The notes beneath the pieces were generated by a model that had not been told where the DNA came from, searched no databases, and saw nothing but the letters and a program-made list of their open reading frames with translations. A program made the position numbers and the translations under genes. Positions 1 to 6,757 of a stretch of 13,076 bases of DNA are shown here, in pieces. This DNA comes from Verrucomicrobiota bacterium (GTDB lineage: Bacteria > Verrucomicrobiota > Verrucomicrobiia > Limisphaerales > J093): the NCBI GenBank assembly GCA_029907285.1, contig JARYMD010000080.1, forward strand, positions 1 through 13,076. The letters are read 5' to 3'. The number at the start of each line of letters is the position of its first letter. Positions within the stretch are counted from its first letter, which is position 1.

Positions 1-540
1 TACAACGCGGCCGATGGCAGCGAATTGTGGCGCGCCGAGTGTCTGAGCGGAGAAATCACGCCCTCGCCGATTTTCGCCGCCGACCTCGTGTTTGCCGTCA
101 GCCCAAACGATAGAATCATCGCAATTCGCCCAGATGGGCGGGGCGACGTCACCAAGACACACATGGCATGGAGTTACGACGAAAACATCCCGGACATCCC
201 AAGCCCGGCAAGCAATGGTGCGTTCGTGTTTGTTGTAAGCACGCCCGGCGTGGTGACATGCCTCGAAGCGAAAACCGGCGCCAAGGTCTGGGACCACGAT
301 TTCGAGCTCGAAGTGAACGCCACGCCCGCAATCGCCAAAGACCGAATCATCATGGCAGGGAAAAAGGGGCGCGTCGTAATCCTGCAAGCCGGAGCCGAGT
401 TCAAGGAACTGGCAAGGTTTGACCTCGGCGAGGAAATCTTCGCCAGCCCTGCTCTCGTGGCAGACAAAATCTACCTCAGAACCGCGGCGGCCTTGTACTG
501 CATCGGCGCGCCAGGGCACAACCCGCAAGCAACCCAATGA
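1..540 (+). CDS. PQQ-like beta-propeller protein, C-terminal part (5' truncated by window)
   Basis: The reading frame is open from base 1 and ends at TGA 538-540, leaving 179 residues of the C-terminus. The visible part shows about three propeller blades with the PQQ-repeat pattern: alternating short beta strands, 'DGSELWRAE' near the start and 'TGAKVWDHDF' in the middle (the G-x-x-x-W strand turn), followed by 'ATPAIAKDRII' and 'ASPALVADKIYLRT', the usual blade-opening phrases. It ends 'ALYCIGA' plus a short polar tail. Such proteins are usually exported and serve as binding scaffolds or, in part of the family, as PQQ dehydrogenases. The N-terminus (signal peptide, catalytic residues) lies outside the window, so enzyme activity cannot be judged. 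The stop overlaps the next start as ATGA (537-540), implying translational coupling to the NADH-oxidoreductase genes. That is unexpected for a probably periplasmic protein beside cytoplasmic iron-sulfur proteins. Confidence 0.8.
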   Translation, partial: YNAADGSELWRAECLSGEITPSPIFAADLVFAVSPNDRIIAIRPDGRGDVTKTHMAWSYDENIPDIPSPASNGAFVFVVSTPGVVTCLEAKTGAKVWDHDFELEVNATPAIAKDRIIMAGKKGRVVILQAGAEFKELARFDLGEEIFASPALVADKIYLRTAAALYCIGAPGHNPQATQ

Positions 541-3044
541 GTCACGCCTCGATAGCCATAGTGCCCGCTGCTGCTGAACCAACCGTAGGACCCGTCGATC
601 TGACTGCGGTTGATCGTGCAATTGCGCAGTTCGGGACAAAACCGGAAGCGTTGATTCCGATTCTGCAGGCGCTGCAAGACCACTACGGTTACCTGCCACA
701 AGAGGCCTTGCTCCGGCTCTGCGAAAATACTCAAATCAAACCCGCCGCAATCACAGGCGTCGCATCCTTTTACGACATCTTCCGGCATCGGCCCGTGGGA
801 AAGTACATGATCCGCCTCTGCAGGGGCACAGCATGCCATGTGAGCGGCGCCGACAGAGTCGGTGAAGCACTGCGGCGGGAATTGCATATCCCTCCGGGCG
901 ACGATACCGATCCAGCTAGACAGTTCACAATCGAAGCTGTGGCTTGTTTGGGATGCTGCACGCTCGCCCCGGTTGTCAGAATCAGCCAAACCACTTTCGG
1001 TCATGTCGCCCCGGAGAAAGTCCCGCGGATCATTCATGACTTCCTCGCGAACGTCAGCGCAACCAGCGAACTGGAAAGATCGACCGAAAAACCAGCCGAA
1101 AAACGGCCGCACATGGCCGAAATCCGCGTTGGGCTGGGCTCGTGTTGCATGGCGAAGGGAAGCGGCCAGCTTTACCATGCCCTTGAGGAAACAGTCCGCC
1201 GCAACGGTGTGCCCGTCATTGTCAAACGCGTCGGCTGCGTGGGCATGTGCCATCGCACGCCCCTTGTCGAAATCACCGGCACGGCGAAAAAGAACACTGT
1301 CTATGCGGGGCTGACGCCGGCGCTTGCACCCGACGCTCTGCAACGCCACTTCAAACCGCGCGGTTTGCTCCCGCGCATTGCGCGGGCATGGACAGGCATG
1401 GCAAACGCAATTCTCGCCGACCGCGTTCCCTCAGAACAAATCGAAGCGTGCTCATTGAACCGTGCCGACCGCGAAGTGTCAGCCTTCCTTGACCGCCAGG
1501 TGCATATCGCCACCGAGCATTTCGGAAAACTCGATCCGCTCGATCTGGACGAATACATCGAACACGACGGTTTTGTGGCGCTGGCGAAGTGCCTCGGCGT
1601 GCCCGCACCAATTCACACCGGCACAAGTAAAGGCCACGGCGTTGCTCAAAAGGAGGCCGGTCAACACGGAACCGAGGCACGCACCACGACCAGCAGCACA
1701 CGATTGGCACCCGAACAGATCATCAACCTGATTGCGCAATCCGGATTGCGCGGCCGTGGCGGCGCGGGTTTCCCAACAGGCCAAAAGTGCCACGCTGTGC
1801 ACGATCAAAAGACCGAGAGAAAATTCGTCATTTGCAATGGCGACGAAGGCGATCCTGGCGCGTTCATGGACCGCATGCTGCTCGAGTCGTTCCCGTTCAG
1901 GATCATCGAAGGCATAGCAATCGCCGCCATTGCAGTGGGCGCACACGAAGGCGTTTTCTACATCAGACACGAGTATCCGCTCGCAGTCAGGCGCGTGCGA
2001 GCTGCTCTGTCGGAACTCGAGCGACGCGGCTGGATTGGGAAGAGATTGCTGGGCAGTGATTATGAGCTGCACCTGTCGGTCATGGAAGGCGCAGGCGCTT
2101 TCGTGTGCGGCGAAGAAACCGCGCTGATCGCTTCAGTAGAAGGGCGTCGCGGCATGCCCCGGCTGCGCCCCCCTTACCCCGCCGAGTCCGGCCTGTGGAA
2201 TTGTCCGACCCTGATCAACAACGTCGAGACCCTCGCAGTCGTGCCATGGATTCTGCGGAACGGCCCGGATGCGTTCGCAAAAATCGGCACAAAAACCAGC
2301 AAAGGAACAAAGGTGTTCGCGCTCGCAGGGCGGGTGAAACGCGGCGGGTTGATCGAGGTCCCAATGGGCACAACAATACGCGAAATCGTCGAAGAAATGG
2401 GCGGCGGCGCGGCCGACGGAAGGCGATTCAAAGCCGTTCAGATAGGTGGGCCGTCCGGTGGCTGTGTGCCCGCGCGCCTTGCCGACACACCCATTGACTA
2501 CGAATCCCTCCAGCAGGTGGGCGCAATAATGGGCTCGGGCGGGTTGGTGGTGCTCGACGATTCAACCTGCATGGTGGACATTGCAAGGTACTTCCTGCGG
2601 TTCACCCAGGAACAGTCGTGCGGCAAATGCACATTCTGCCGGATTGGTACGCAGCGGATGCTCGAAATCCTGGACAGGATTTGTGAGGGCAAAGGCCGCC
2701 CAGCCGATCTTGATGAGCTTGAACAGCTCGCACGCAGGGTCAGCCAGAGCAGTTTGTGCGGTCTCGGAAAAACAGCGCCCAACCCGGTCCTCAGCACACT
2801 GCGTTATTTCCGGGACGAATACGAGGCGCACATCAACGGCCGCTGCCCGGCAAAAAAATGCGTGCCGTTGATCCACTATGTGATCAACGACCGATGCACC
2901 GGCTGCACGCTCTGCGCACAGCATTGCCCGGTGGGCGCAATCCCAATGACCCCTTACCAGCGGCACAAGATCGATGAGACCAAATGCACCCGATGCGATT
3001 CCTGCCGACAGGTCTGCCATTACTCCGCCATCGACGTGCTATGA
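537..3044 (+). CDS. NuoE-NuoF-ferredoxin fusion: NADH-oxidising flavo-iron-sulfur subunit (HydC+HydB / HoxEF type)
   Basis: An 835-residue fusion predicted to oxidise NADH at FMN and pass electrons through iron-sulfur clusters in the cytoplasm. Domains in order: NuoE-like thioredoxin fold (about 20-170) with [2Fe-2S] ligands C95-x4-C100 and C137-x3-C141; a second thioredoxin-like domain (195-272) with C203, C204 and C234-x3-C238; the NuoF NADH/FMN domain (about 335-575) with 'GLRGRGGAGFPTG' (403-415), 'CNGDEGDPGAFMDR' (433-446) and 'GAGAFVCGEETAL' (518-530); an SLBB segment (about 590-650); the N3-type [4Fe-4S] site C695-x2-C698-x2-C701-x39-C741; a C770-x4-C775 motif typical of HydB-like proteins; and a C-terminal 2[4Fe-4S] ferredoxin (C787, 790, 793, 797; C817, 820, 823, 827). 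A roughly 30-residue polar linker (about 358-388) interrupts the usual NuoF N-terminus. Start ATG 537 overlaps the upstream stop, and its own stop overlaps the next ATG. The family is certain; the physiological partner is unknown. Confidence 0.93.
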   Translation: MSHASIAIVPAAAEPTVGPVDLTAVDRAIAQFGTKPEALIPILQALQDHYGYLPQEALLRLCENTQIKPAAITGVASFYDIFRHRPVGKYMIRLCRGTACHVSGADRVGEALRRELHIPPGDDTDPARQFTIEAVACLGCCTLAPVVRISQTTFGHVAPEKVPRIIHDFLANVSATSELERSTEKPAEKRPHMAEIRVGLGSCCMAKGSGQLYHALEETVRRNGVPVIVKRVGCVGMCHRTPLVEITGTAKKNTVYAGLTPALAPDALQRHFKPRGLLPRIARAWTGMANAILADRVPSEQIEACSLNRADREVSAFLDRQVHIATEHFGKLDPLDLDEYIEHDGFVALAKCLGVPAPIHTGTSKGHGVAQKEAGQHGTEARTTTSSTRLAPEQIINLIAQSGLRGRGGAGFPTGQKCHAVHDQKTERKFVICNGDEGDPGAFMDRMLLESFPFRIIEGIAIAAIAVGAHEGVFYIRHEYPLAVRRVRAALSELERRGWIGKRLLGSDYELHLSVMEGAGAFVCGEETALIASVEGRRGMPRLRPPYPAESGLWNCPTLINNVETLAVVPWILRNGPDAFAKIGTKTSKGTKVFALAGRVKRGGLIEVPMGTTIREIVEEMGGGAADGRRFKAVQIGGPSGGCVPARLADTPIDYESLQQVGAIMGSGGLVVLDDSTCMVDIARYFLRFTQEQSCGKCTFCRIGTQRMLEILDRICEGKGRPADLDELEQLARRVSQSSLCGLGKTAPNPVLSTLRYFRDEYEAHINGRCPAKKCVPLIHYVINDRCTGCTLCAQHCPVGAIPMTPYQRHKIDETKCTRCDSCRQVCHYSAIDVL

Positions 3045-4591
3045 ATTTCACCATCACCATTGACGGCCACAATGTCGATGTCCACAGCGGCATGTCCGTC
3101 CTCGATGCAGCCCGCAAGATCGGAATCGATATCCCAACCCTGTGCTATCTCGAAAAATGCGGGCCAATCAACTCGTGCCTCGTTTGCCTTGTGAAATTGA
3201 ACGGCAAACTCGTGCCGGCTTGCGGCACAAAAGTCCAGCCAGGAATGGCCATCGAAAGCGAAACCCAGGAAGTGCACGACGCACGCCGCACCGCGCTCGA
3301 ACTGATCCTAAGCGATCACGTCGGCGATTGCCTCGCTCCTTGCCATCGGCTGTGCCCGCTTGACCTCAACGTCCCGCTCATGCTCCGCCACGTGACAAGC
3401 GGCAAACTGGATCAGGCAATTGCCACCGTGCAAACCGCCCTGCCCATGCCCCGCATTCTCGGCCGTCTCTGCCATCATCCCTGCGAGCAAGGATGCCGCC
3501 GAGGGGCATGGGACAAACCCCTCGCCATTCGTGATACCGAGCGCATGGTGGCCGACACAAACGCTGCAAGTCCTGCCCCTCGCGTGCCGCACCCAAAACC
3601 CAGTTCCGGAAAAAGTGTCGCCGTCATTGGCGCAGGCCCAACAGGCCTCGCAGCAGCATGGTTTCTCGCACTTGAAGGCCATTCGGTGACAGTGTTCGAC
3701 AGAAAACCGCGTCCGGGCGGAACACTCCGCGCGGTTGATCCAAACCTGCTGCCGCCCGATGTGCTGGAAAGCGAACTCGATTTGTTCACACAGCTCCGGA
3801 TCAAGTTCGAGCCCAACACCGAAGTCGGGCAGACTGTTGCCCTCCAATCAATCGAATCGCAATTTGCAGCAGTTCTCATCGCAACAGGACAACCCGACGA
3901 TCAAAAACGGCCGTTTCCGGATGTCCAAGCCGCCGGCGGTTCAATTGAAATCGATTCGGCAACGTTCCACACAAAACGTTCCAGCGTGTTTGCAGCAGGC
4001 AGCGCGGTCCATCCAGTCCGCCATCTGGTCAGAGCCTTGAGCGAAGGCAAAGCCGTCGCACATTGCATCAGCCTTGCACTCGACGGAAAACCTGCCCGGC
4101 GCCCGCCAAAGCAGTTCTCGAGCGTGATCGGCCGACTTGAACGCGCCGAGCTCGAAGTATTCGTTCGCAGCGCGTCGGCACACAACCGCCAAACCGAGAC
4201 CAACAAACAGACAGGGCCCGACCAGACAACCTTCGCTGCCGAGGCGGCGCGGTGTCTGCATTGCGACTGCCGCGCAGCAGGCAACTGCGACCTTCAACGC
4301 TACGCAGAAGTTTACAACGCAAATGCGGGACGATTCAAAGGCAACCGCCGGCCATTCGAACAGCAATGGCGCCCCGGCGGCATCATTTTCGAACCGGGCA
4401 AGTGCGTTCTGTGCGGCGTATGCGTGAAACTTGCCGAATTGGGCGGCGAACCTCTTGGACTTGCTTTCGTCGGGCGTGGATTCAACGTGCGCCTCGCCGC
4501 GCCATTTGGCCACTCCGTGGATGATGGACTGCAGCAAGTCGGCGCCGAGTGCGTCGCGCAATGCCCGACCGGGGCACTGTCAACCCCTTAG
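3041..4591 (+). CDS. NuoG/GltD hybrid: [2Fe-2S] ferredoxin + GltD-like flavoprotein + NuoG-type Fe-S C-terminus
   Basis: 516 residues from ATG 3041, chosen over an in-frame ATG at 2984 because 3041 forms an ATGA overlap with the upstream stop and starts the ferredoxin fold directly. Domains: NuoG/HydA-type [2Fe-2S] ferredoxin (1-80) with C35-x10-C46-x2-C49-x11-C61; a GltD-type N-terminal Fe-S helical domain (about 85-172) with H93, C97, C101, C105 and C144-x3-C148-x3-C152; an FAD Rossmann fold with 'VAVIGAGPTGLAAA' (193-206); 'LIATG' (279-283) and 'VFAAG' (316-320); then NuoG-like C-terminal motifs C405-x2-C408-x-C410-x5-C416 ('CDLQRYA'), C455-x2-C458-x2-C461-x42-C504 and 'CPTGAL' (C508). Only about 32 residues separate the ATG and VFAAG motifs, so the GltD NAD(P)H-binding domain is absent. 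There is no molybdopterin or H-cluster domain. It probably accepts electrons from the adjacent NuoF-like subunit and relays them to an unseen partner. Whether the flavin bifurcates electrons, as in NfnL-like GltD relatives, is speculation. Confidence 0.88.
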   Translation: MNFTITIDGHNVDVHSGMSVLDAARKIGIDIPTLCYLEKCGPINSCLVCLVKLNGKLVPACGTKVQPGMAIESETQEVHDARRTALELILSDHVGDCLAPCHRLCPLDLNVPLMLRHVTSGKLDQAIATVQTALPMPRILGRLCHHPCEQGCRRGAWDKPLAIRDTERMVADTNAASPAPRVPHPKPSSGKSVAVIGAGPTGLAAAWFLALEGHSVTVFDRKPRPGGTLRAVDPNLLPPDVLESELDLFTQLRIKFEPNTEVGQTVALQSIESQFAAVLIATGQPDDQKRPFPDVQAAGGSIEIDSATFHTKRSSVFAAGSAVHPVRHLVRALSEGKAVAHCISLALDGKPARRPPKQFSSVIGRLERAELEVFVRSASAHNRQTETNKQTGPDQTTFAAEAARCLHCDCRAAGNCDLQRYAEVYNANAGRFKGNRRPFEQQWRPGGIIFEPGKCVLCGVCVKLAELGGEPLGLAFVGRGFNVRLAAPFGHSVDDGLQQVGAECVAQCPTGALSTP

Positions 4592-4783
4592 CCCGCATGT
4601 TTGACACCCTGAATGGCCTCTTTGAAGCGGGCATATTCACCAGGGGCCAAATCAGTCGCAATAAGGGCTGAAAGCCCGCGCCGATCCTGAATTCCGGCGG
4701 CCGGAGTTTCCGCGTACCCGACGACGTTGGTCGCCGGCAAACTTTTTGCTGAACCGAAAGAGCCCCGCGGACTGATCCCCCAT

Positions 4784-4940
4784 AGCGGGACCGCTGCAGT
4801 CACAGAAAAGTGCCACCCGTAGCCATCCCGCTTTGCGGGTCTGACGCTCCGGTGAACGTTGGGCCGCCAGATTTGCGTGATCGAAACTGGTGTACGATCG
4901 GTCCTCGGATTGAAGCGGCCGAGGACGGCCGCGCTCCTAA
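4784..4940 (-). repeat. Interspersed repeat element, copy 1 (minus orientation)
   Basis: The reverse complement of this segment aligns along its whole length with 6598-6757. The shared blocks include the palindromic head GGAGCGCGGCCGTCC, then 'CCGAGGACCGATC', 'GTTCACCGGA', 'CCGCAAAGCG', 'GTGGCACTTTTC' and 'CCGTCCCGCT' or a close variant. By eye about four in five bases match, with one or two single-base gaps. It contains a 7-bp-stem hairpin (4915-4932) and a CCCGC-TTT-GCGGG hairpin (4827-4839). It encodes no recognisable transposase and looks like a non-autonomous palindromic intergenic repeat. Confidence 0.8.
4915..4932 (-). repeat. REP-like palindrome, 7-bp stem with 4-nt loop
   Basis: GCGGCCG (4915-4921), loop AGGA, CGGCCGC (4926-4932) form a perfect stem. 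Read on the minus strand it is preceded by GGAGC, giving the same head found at 6603-6624. It is the head of interspersed copy 1. Confidence 0.75.
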
Positions 4941-4967
4941 CGCGATTGCTTTCTCCAACGCATTGCA

Positions 4968-4990
4968 GGAGCGCGGCGACTCTTCGCCGC
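4968..4990 (+). repeat. REP-like palindrome, second unit in opposite orientation
   Basis: GGAGC is followed by GCGGCGA (4973-4979), loop CTCT, TCGCCGC (4984-4990). The lead-in and the 7-4-7 geometry match the palindromes at 4915-4932 and 6607-6624. The stem shows compensatory changes: the inner base pairs differ but pairing is preserved. With the unit at 4915-4938 it forms a head-to-head pair about 30 bp apart, resembling a composite REP arrangement. Confidence 0.7.
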
Positions 4991-4992
4991 CT

Positions 4993-5070
4993 CATTTTTC
5001 TGCCACCCATTTTTCTGCCCGTGATATTTCTGCCACCCATGTTCTTGCCACCCCAAGAATCTTTCTGCCC
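4993..5070 (+). repeat. Short tandem repeat, about 15-bp unit, five degenerate copies
   Basis: Successive units begin at about 4993, 5008, 5021, 5038 and 5053, with consensus CATTTTTCTGCCACC. The first two are nearly identical; the third to fifth drift (TGATATTTCTGCCACC, CATGTTCTTGCCACC, then a final TTTCTGCCCC). There are no spacers between units, so this is a minisatellite-like array and not a CRISPR. No function is evident. Confidence 0.75.
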
Positions 5071-5101
5071 CGCCCCAGGATTGGACGTAATAATTTGTCT
5101 T

Positions 5102-5149
5102 GCCATTGTTGAACCAAGACCAGCATTTTGGTCTCAGTTTGACAATGGC
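5102..5149 (+). promoter_or_regulatory. Long hairpin immediately upstream of the fucosidase start codon
   Basis: The arms 5102-5122 and 5129-5149 (21 nt each) are complementary around the 6-nt loop GCATTT (5123-5128). Seventeen positions are Watson-Crick pairs. Two more would be G-U pairs in RNA, and two adjacent positions mismatch. The hairpin ends 5 nt before ATG 5155, so in a transcript it would occupy the position of a ribosome binding site, and no free Shine-Dalgarno sequence is visible. It could act as a translational or attenuation control, an operator, or simply the end of an inserted repeat. Confidence 0.6.
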
Positions 5150-5154
5150 GAGCC

Positions 5155-6483
5155 ATGATCAAGCCACACAATATCATCAATTTTTTCGGCGCAATTGTCC
5201 TGCTAGGTTCCAACTTTTTTTCTGCAGCAGCATCCGAACTGCCCCGCCCTTCCCCACAGCAGCTTGATTGGCAGGACATGGAAATCATCGCTTTCGCGCA
5301 CTTTGGCATCAACACGTTTACCGACCGCGAATGGGGTGATGGCAAAGAAGACCCTGCTCTGTTCAACCCCACCGCTCTTGATGCGCGCCAGTGGGTCAAA
5401 GCCCTCAAAACCGCCGGAGTAAAACTGTTGATCCTCACTGCAAAGCACCACGACGGTTTCTGTTTGTGGCCGAGCAAATACACATCCCATTCGGTGCGCA
5501 GCAGCCCATGGCGAAACGGCCAGGGCGACGTCGTCAAAGAAGTGACAGAAGCATGCCGCCAGGGCGGGCTGAAACTCGGGTTGTACCTGTCGCCATGGGA
5601 CAGACATGAGCCGACCTACGGCGACTCGCCCGCGTACAACGAGCATTTCCGAAATCAGTTGCGTGAGTTGCTAACGCAGTACGGCGAAGTGACCGAGGTA
5701 TGGTTTGACGGGGCTTGCGGAGAGGGACCGAACGGCAAACGACAGGAGTACGACTGGCTGAGCTTTTACAAGGTCGTCCGGGAACTCCAGCCCCGAGCGT
5801 TGATAGCCATTTGCGGGCCTGACATCCGATGGGTCGGCAATGAGGATGGCCTCGCACGCGAAGACGAAGCAAGCGATCAACCCGTCGGAAATGAACTGTG
5901 GCAGGCGGGATTTCATGTTGGCCGAAGTCGCATCTGGTACCCGGCCGAGTGCGACGTGTCGATCCGCCCGGGGTGGTTCTACCATGCAAAAGAAGATTCG
6001 CGCGTCAAGAGCCTGGATCATCTCATGGACATTTACTACAAGTCGGTTGGCAGGAATGCTGTTCTACTGTTGAACGTGCCGCCGGATCGCCGCGGGCTCA
6101 TCCACGAGAATGATGCAAAACGGCTCGAAGAATTCGGCGCCGAAATCAACCGCAGGTTTGGGCGTCCCATAACCGAGACTGCCGGCCGCGGCCAAACAAT
6201 CCAGTTGAACTTCGAGCGTGCCACCAAGATCGATCACGTGATCCTCATGGAAGACATCAGCCAGGGCGAACGCGTCAAAGACTATTCGCTCGAAGCCATG
6301 GTCGGCGGCGACTGGAAACAACTCAAACGAGGCAGGGTCATCGGGCACAAACAAATCATCCGGTTTGACCCGATCGAAATCACAGCCGTGCGTCTTCAGG
6401 TCAAACAGTCCGAAGGCGAACCGCTCATCCGAAAACTGGCCGTCTATCGGGTCCAACCAACAGCATCCCCGTCGCCGCGGTAA
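5155..6483 (+). CDS. Secreted alpha-L-fucosidase, glycoside hydrolase family 29
   Basis: A 442-residue protein predicted to cleave terminal alpha-L-fucose from glycans outside the cytoplasm. Residues 1-27 form a signal peptide (K3, hydrophobic core about 8-23, cleavage probably after 'SAAAS'). The GH29 (beta/alpha) barrel follows: 'AFAHFGINTF' (46-55), 'LLILTAKHHDGFCLWPSKYT' (91-110) and 'GLYLSPWDRH' (142-151). 'EVWFDGACGEG' (181-191) carries the conserved nucleophile, taken as D185. 'YPAECDVSIRPGWFYH' (262-277) contains E265, a candidate acid/base residue, and 'LLLNVPPDRRGLI' (304-316) closes the barrel. A C-terminal beta-sandwich (about 345-433) is of the usual type. Length is normal for the shorter bacterial GH29 enzymes. 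It stands alone: repeat-rich spacers lie on both sides and no sulfatase, transporter or other polysaccharide-utilisation gene adjoins it. ATG 5155 is chosen because it begins a good signal peptide. Confidence 0.93.
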   Translation: MIKPHNIINFFGAIVLLGSNFFSAAASELPRPSPQQLDWQDMEIIAFAHFGINTFTDREWGDGKEDPALFNPTALDARQWVKALKTAGVKLLILTAKHHDGFCLWPSKYTSHSVRSSPWRNGQGDVVKEVTEACRQGGLKLGLYLSPWDRHEPTYGDSPAYNEHFRNQLRELLTQYGEVTEVWFDGACGEGPNGKRQEYDWLSFYKVVRELQPRALIAICGPDIRWVGNEDGLAREDEASDQPVGNELWQAGFHVGRSRIWYPAECDVSIRPGWFYHAKEDSRVKSLDHLMDIYYKSVGRNAVLLLNVPPDRRGLIHENDAKRLEEFGAEINRRFGRPITETAGRGQTIQLNFERATKIDHVILMEDISQGERVKDYSLEAMVGGDWKQLKRGRVIGHKQIIRFDPIEITAVRLQVKQSEGEPLIRKLAVYRVQPTASPSPR

Positions 6484-6549
6484 CATCCAAATTTTCATTC
6501 CAGTGAGATTTCCGGGTCAGCGTTGAGGGTTGAGCGTTGTGAGTTCAAC

Positions 6550-6574
6550 CACGAAACACGCCGAATACACGAAA
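6550..6574 (+). repeat. Short CACGAAA tandem motif
   Basis: CACGAAA, CACGCCGAATA and CACGAAA follow each other directly after a GTTGAGG/GTTGAGCGTTG stretch (6522-6539). This is a degenerate 7-11-bp periodicity in non-coding sequence. It is small, and its function is unknown. Confidence 0.45.
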
Positions 6575-6597
6575 GGCGCGTTGGACGGATTAGCGGC

Positions 6598-6757
6598 GCC
6601 GGGAGCGCGGCCGTCCCCGGCCGCATCAACCCGAGGACCGATCTTGCAGCCAGTTTTCATCAGGCAAGTCTGGCAGCCCAGGGTTCACCGGAACCTCAAG
6701 TCCGCAAAGCGCGACTGCTACAGTGTGGCACTTTTCAGTGACTGTAGCCGTCCCGCT
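6598..6757 (+). repeat. Interspersed repeat element, copy 2 (plus orientation)
   Basis: This is the inverted partner of 4784-4940 (see that entry for shared blocks). The head hairpin is perfect: GCGGCCG (6607-6613), loop TCCC, CGGCCGC (6618-6624). The second internal hairpin present in copy 1 is degenerate here (TCCGCAAAGCGCGA). Translated, both copies give similar fragments ('NPRTDR' / 'NPRTDL'; 'WRPNVHRS' / 'WQPRVHRN'), but in different frames. That argues for DNA-level rather than protein-level relatedness. Confidence 0.8.

Larger units (their letters stand above)
4592..5154. other. 563-bp repeat-rich intergenic region upstream of the fucosidase
   Basis: No credible gene is seen. From left to right it holds: a weak long-loop inverted repeat directly after the upstream stop (GCCCGC at 4591-4596 with GCGGGC at 4627-4632); about 150 bp without recognised features; a minus-oriented copy of an interspersed element (4784-4940) that recurs in inverted orientation downstream of the fucosidase; a second REP-like hairpin (4968-4990); a short tandem array (4993-5070); and a long hairpin (5102-5149) ending just before the fucosidase ATG. 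A 172-codon open frame on the minus strand (5106-4588) is composed almost entirely of these repeats and is not taken as a gene. Confidence 0.75.

Noticed and set aside
471..1349. 292-codon open frame on the minus strand opposite the NuoE-like domain
   Set aside because: It lies wholly antisense to a well-conserved gene, and its translation is rich in Cys, His and Arg with no recognisable motif. It is a shadow of high-GC codon bias.
3041..4591. Idea that the locus is an [FeFe]-hydrogenase or formate dehydrogenase operon
   Set aside because: The NuoG-like protein lacks the H-cluster motifs and any molybdopterin domain, and no such gene follows. The diaphorase-like parts alone do not define the substrate.
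4591..4632. Intrinsic terminator after the NuoG/GltD gene
   Set aside because: Only a 6-bp stem with a 30-nt loop and no T-run; too weak to call.
4993..5070. Possible CRISPR array
   Set aside because: Units are about 15 bp, contiguous and without spacers, and no cas gene is nearby.
4588..5106. 172-codon minus-strand open frame between the NuoG/GltD gene and the fucosidase
   Set aside because: Its N-terminus is a translation of the 15-bp tandem array and its middle is the interspersed repeat. The related copy downstream of the fucosidase breaks the frame, so protein-level conservation is unlikely.
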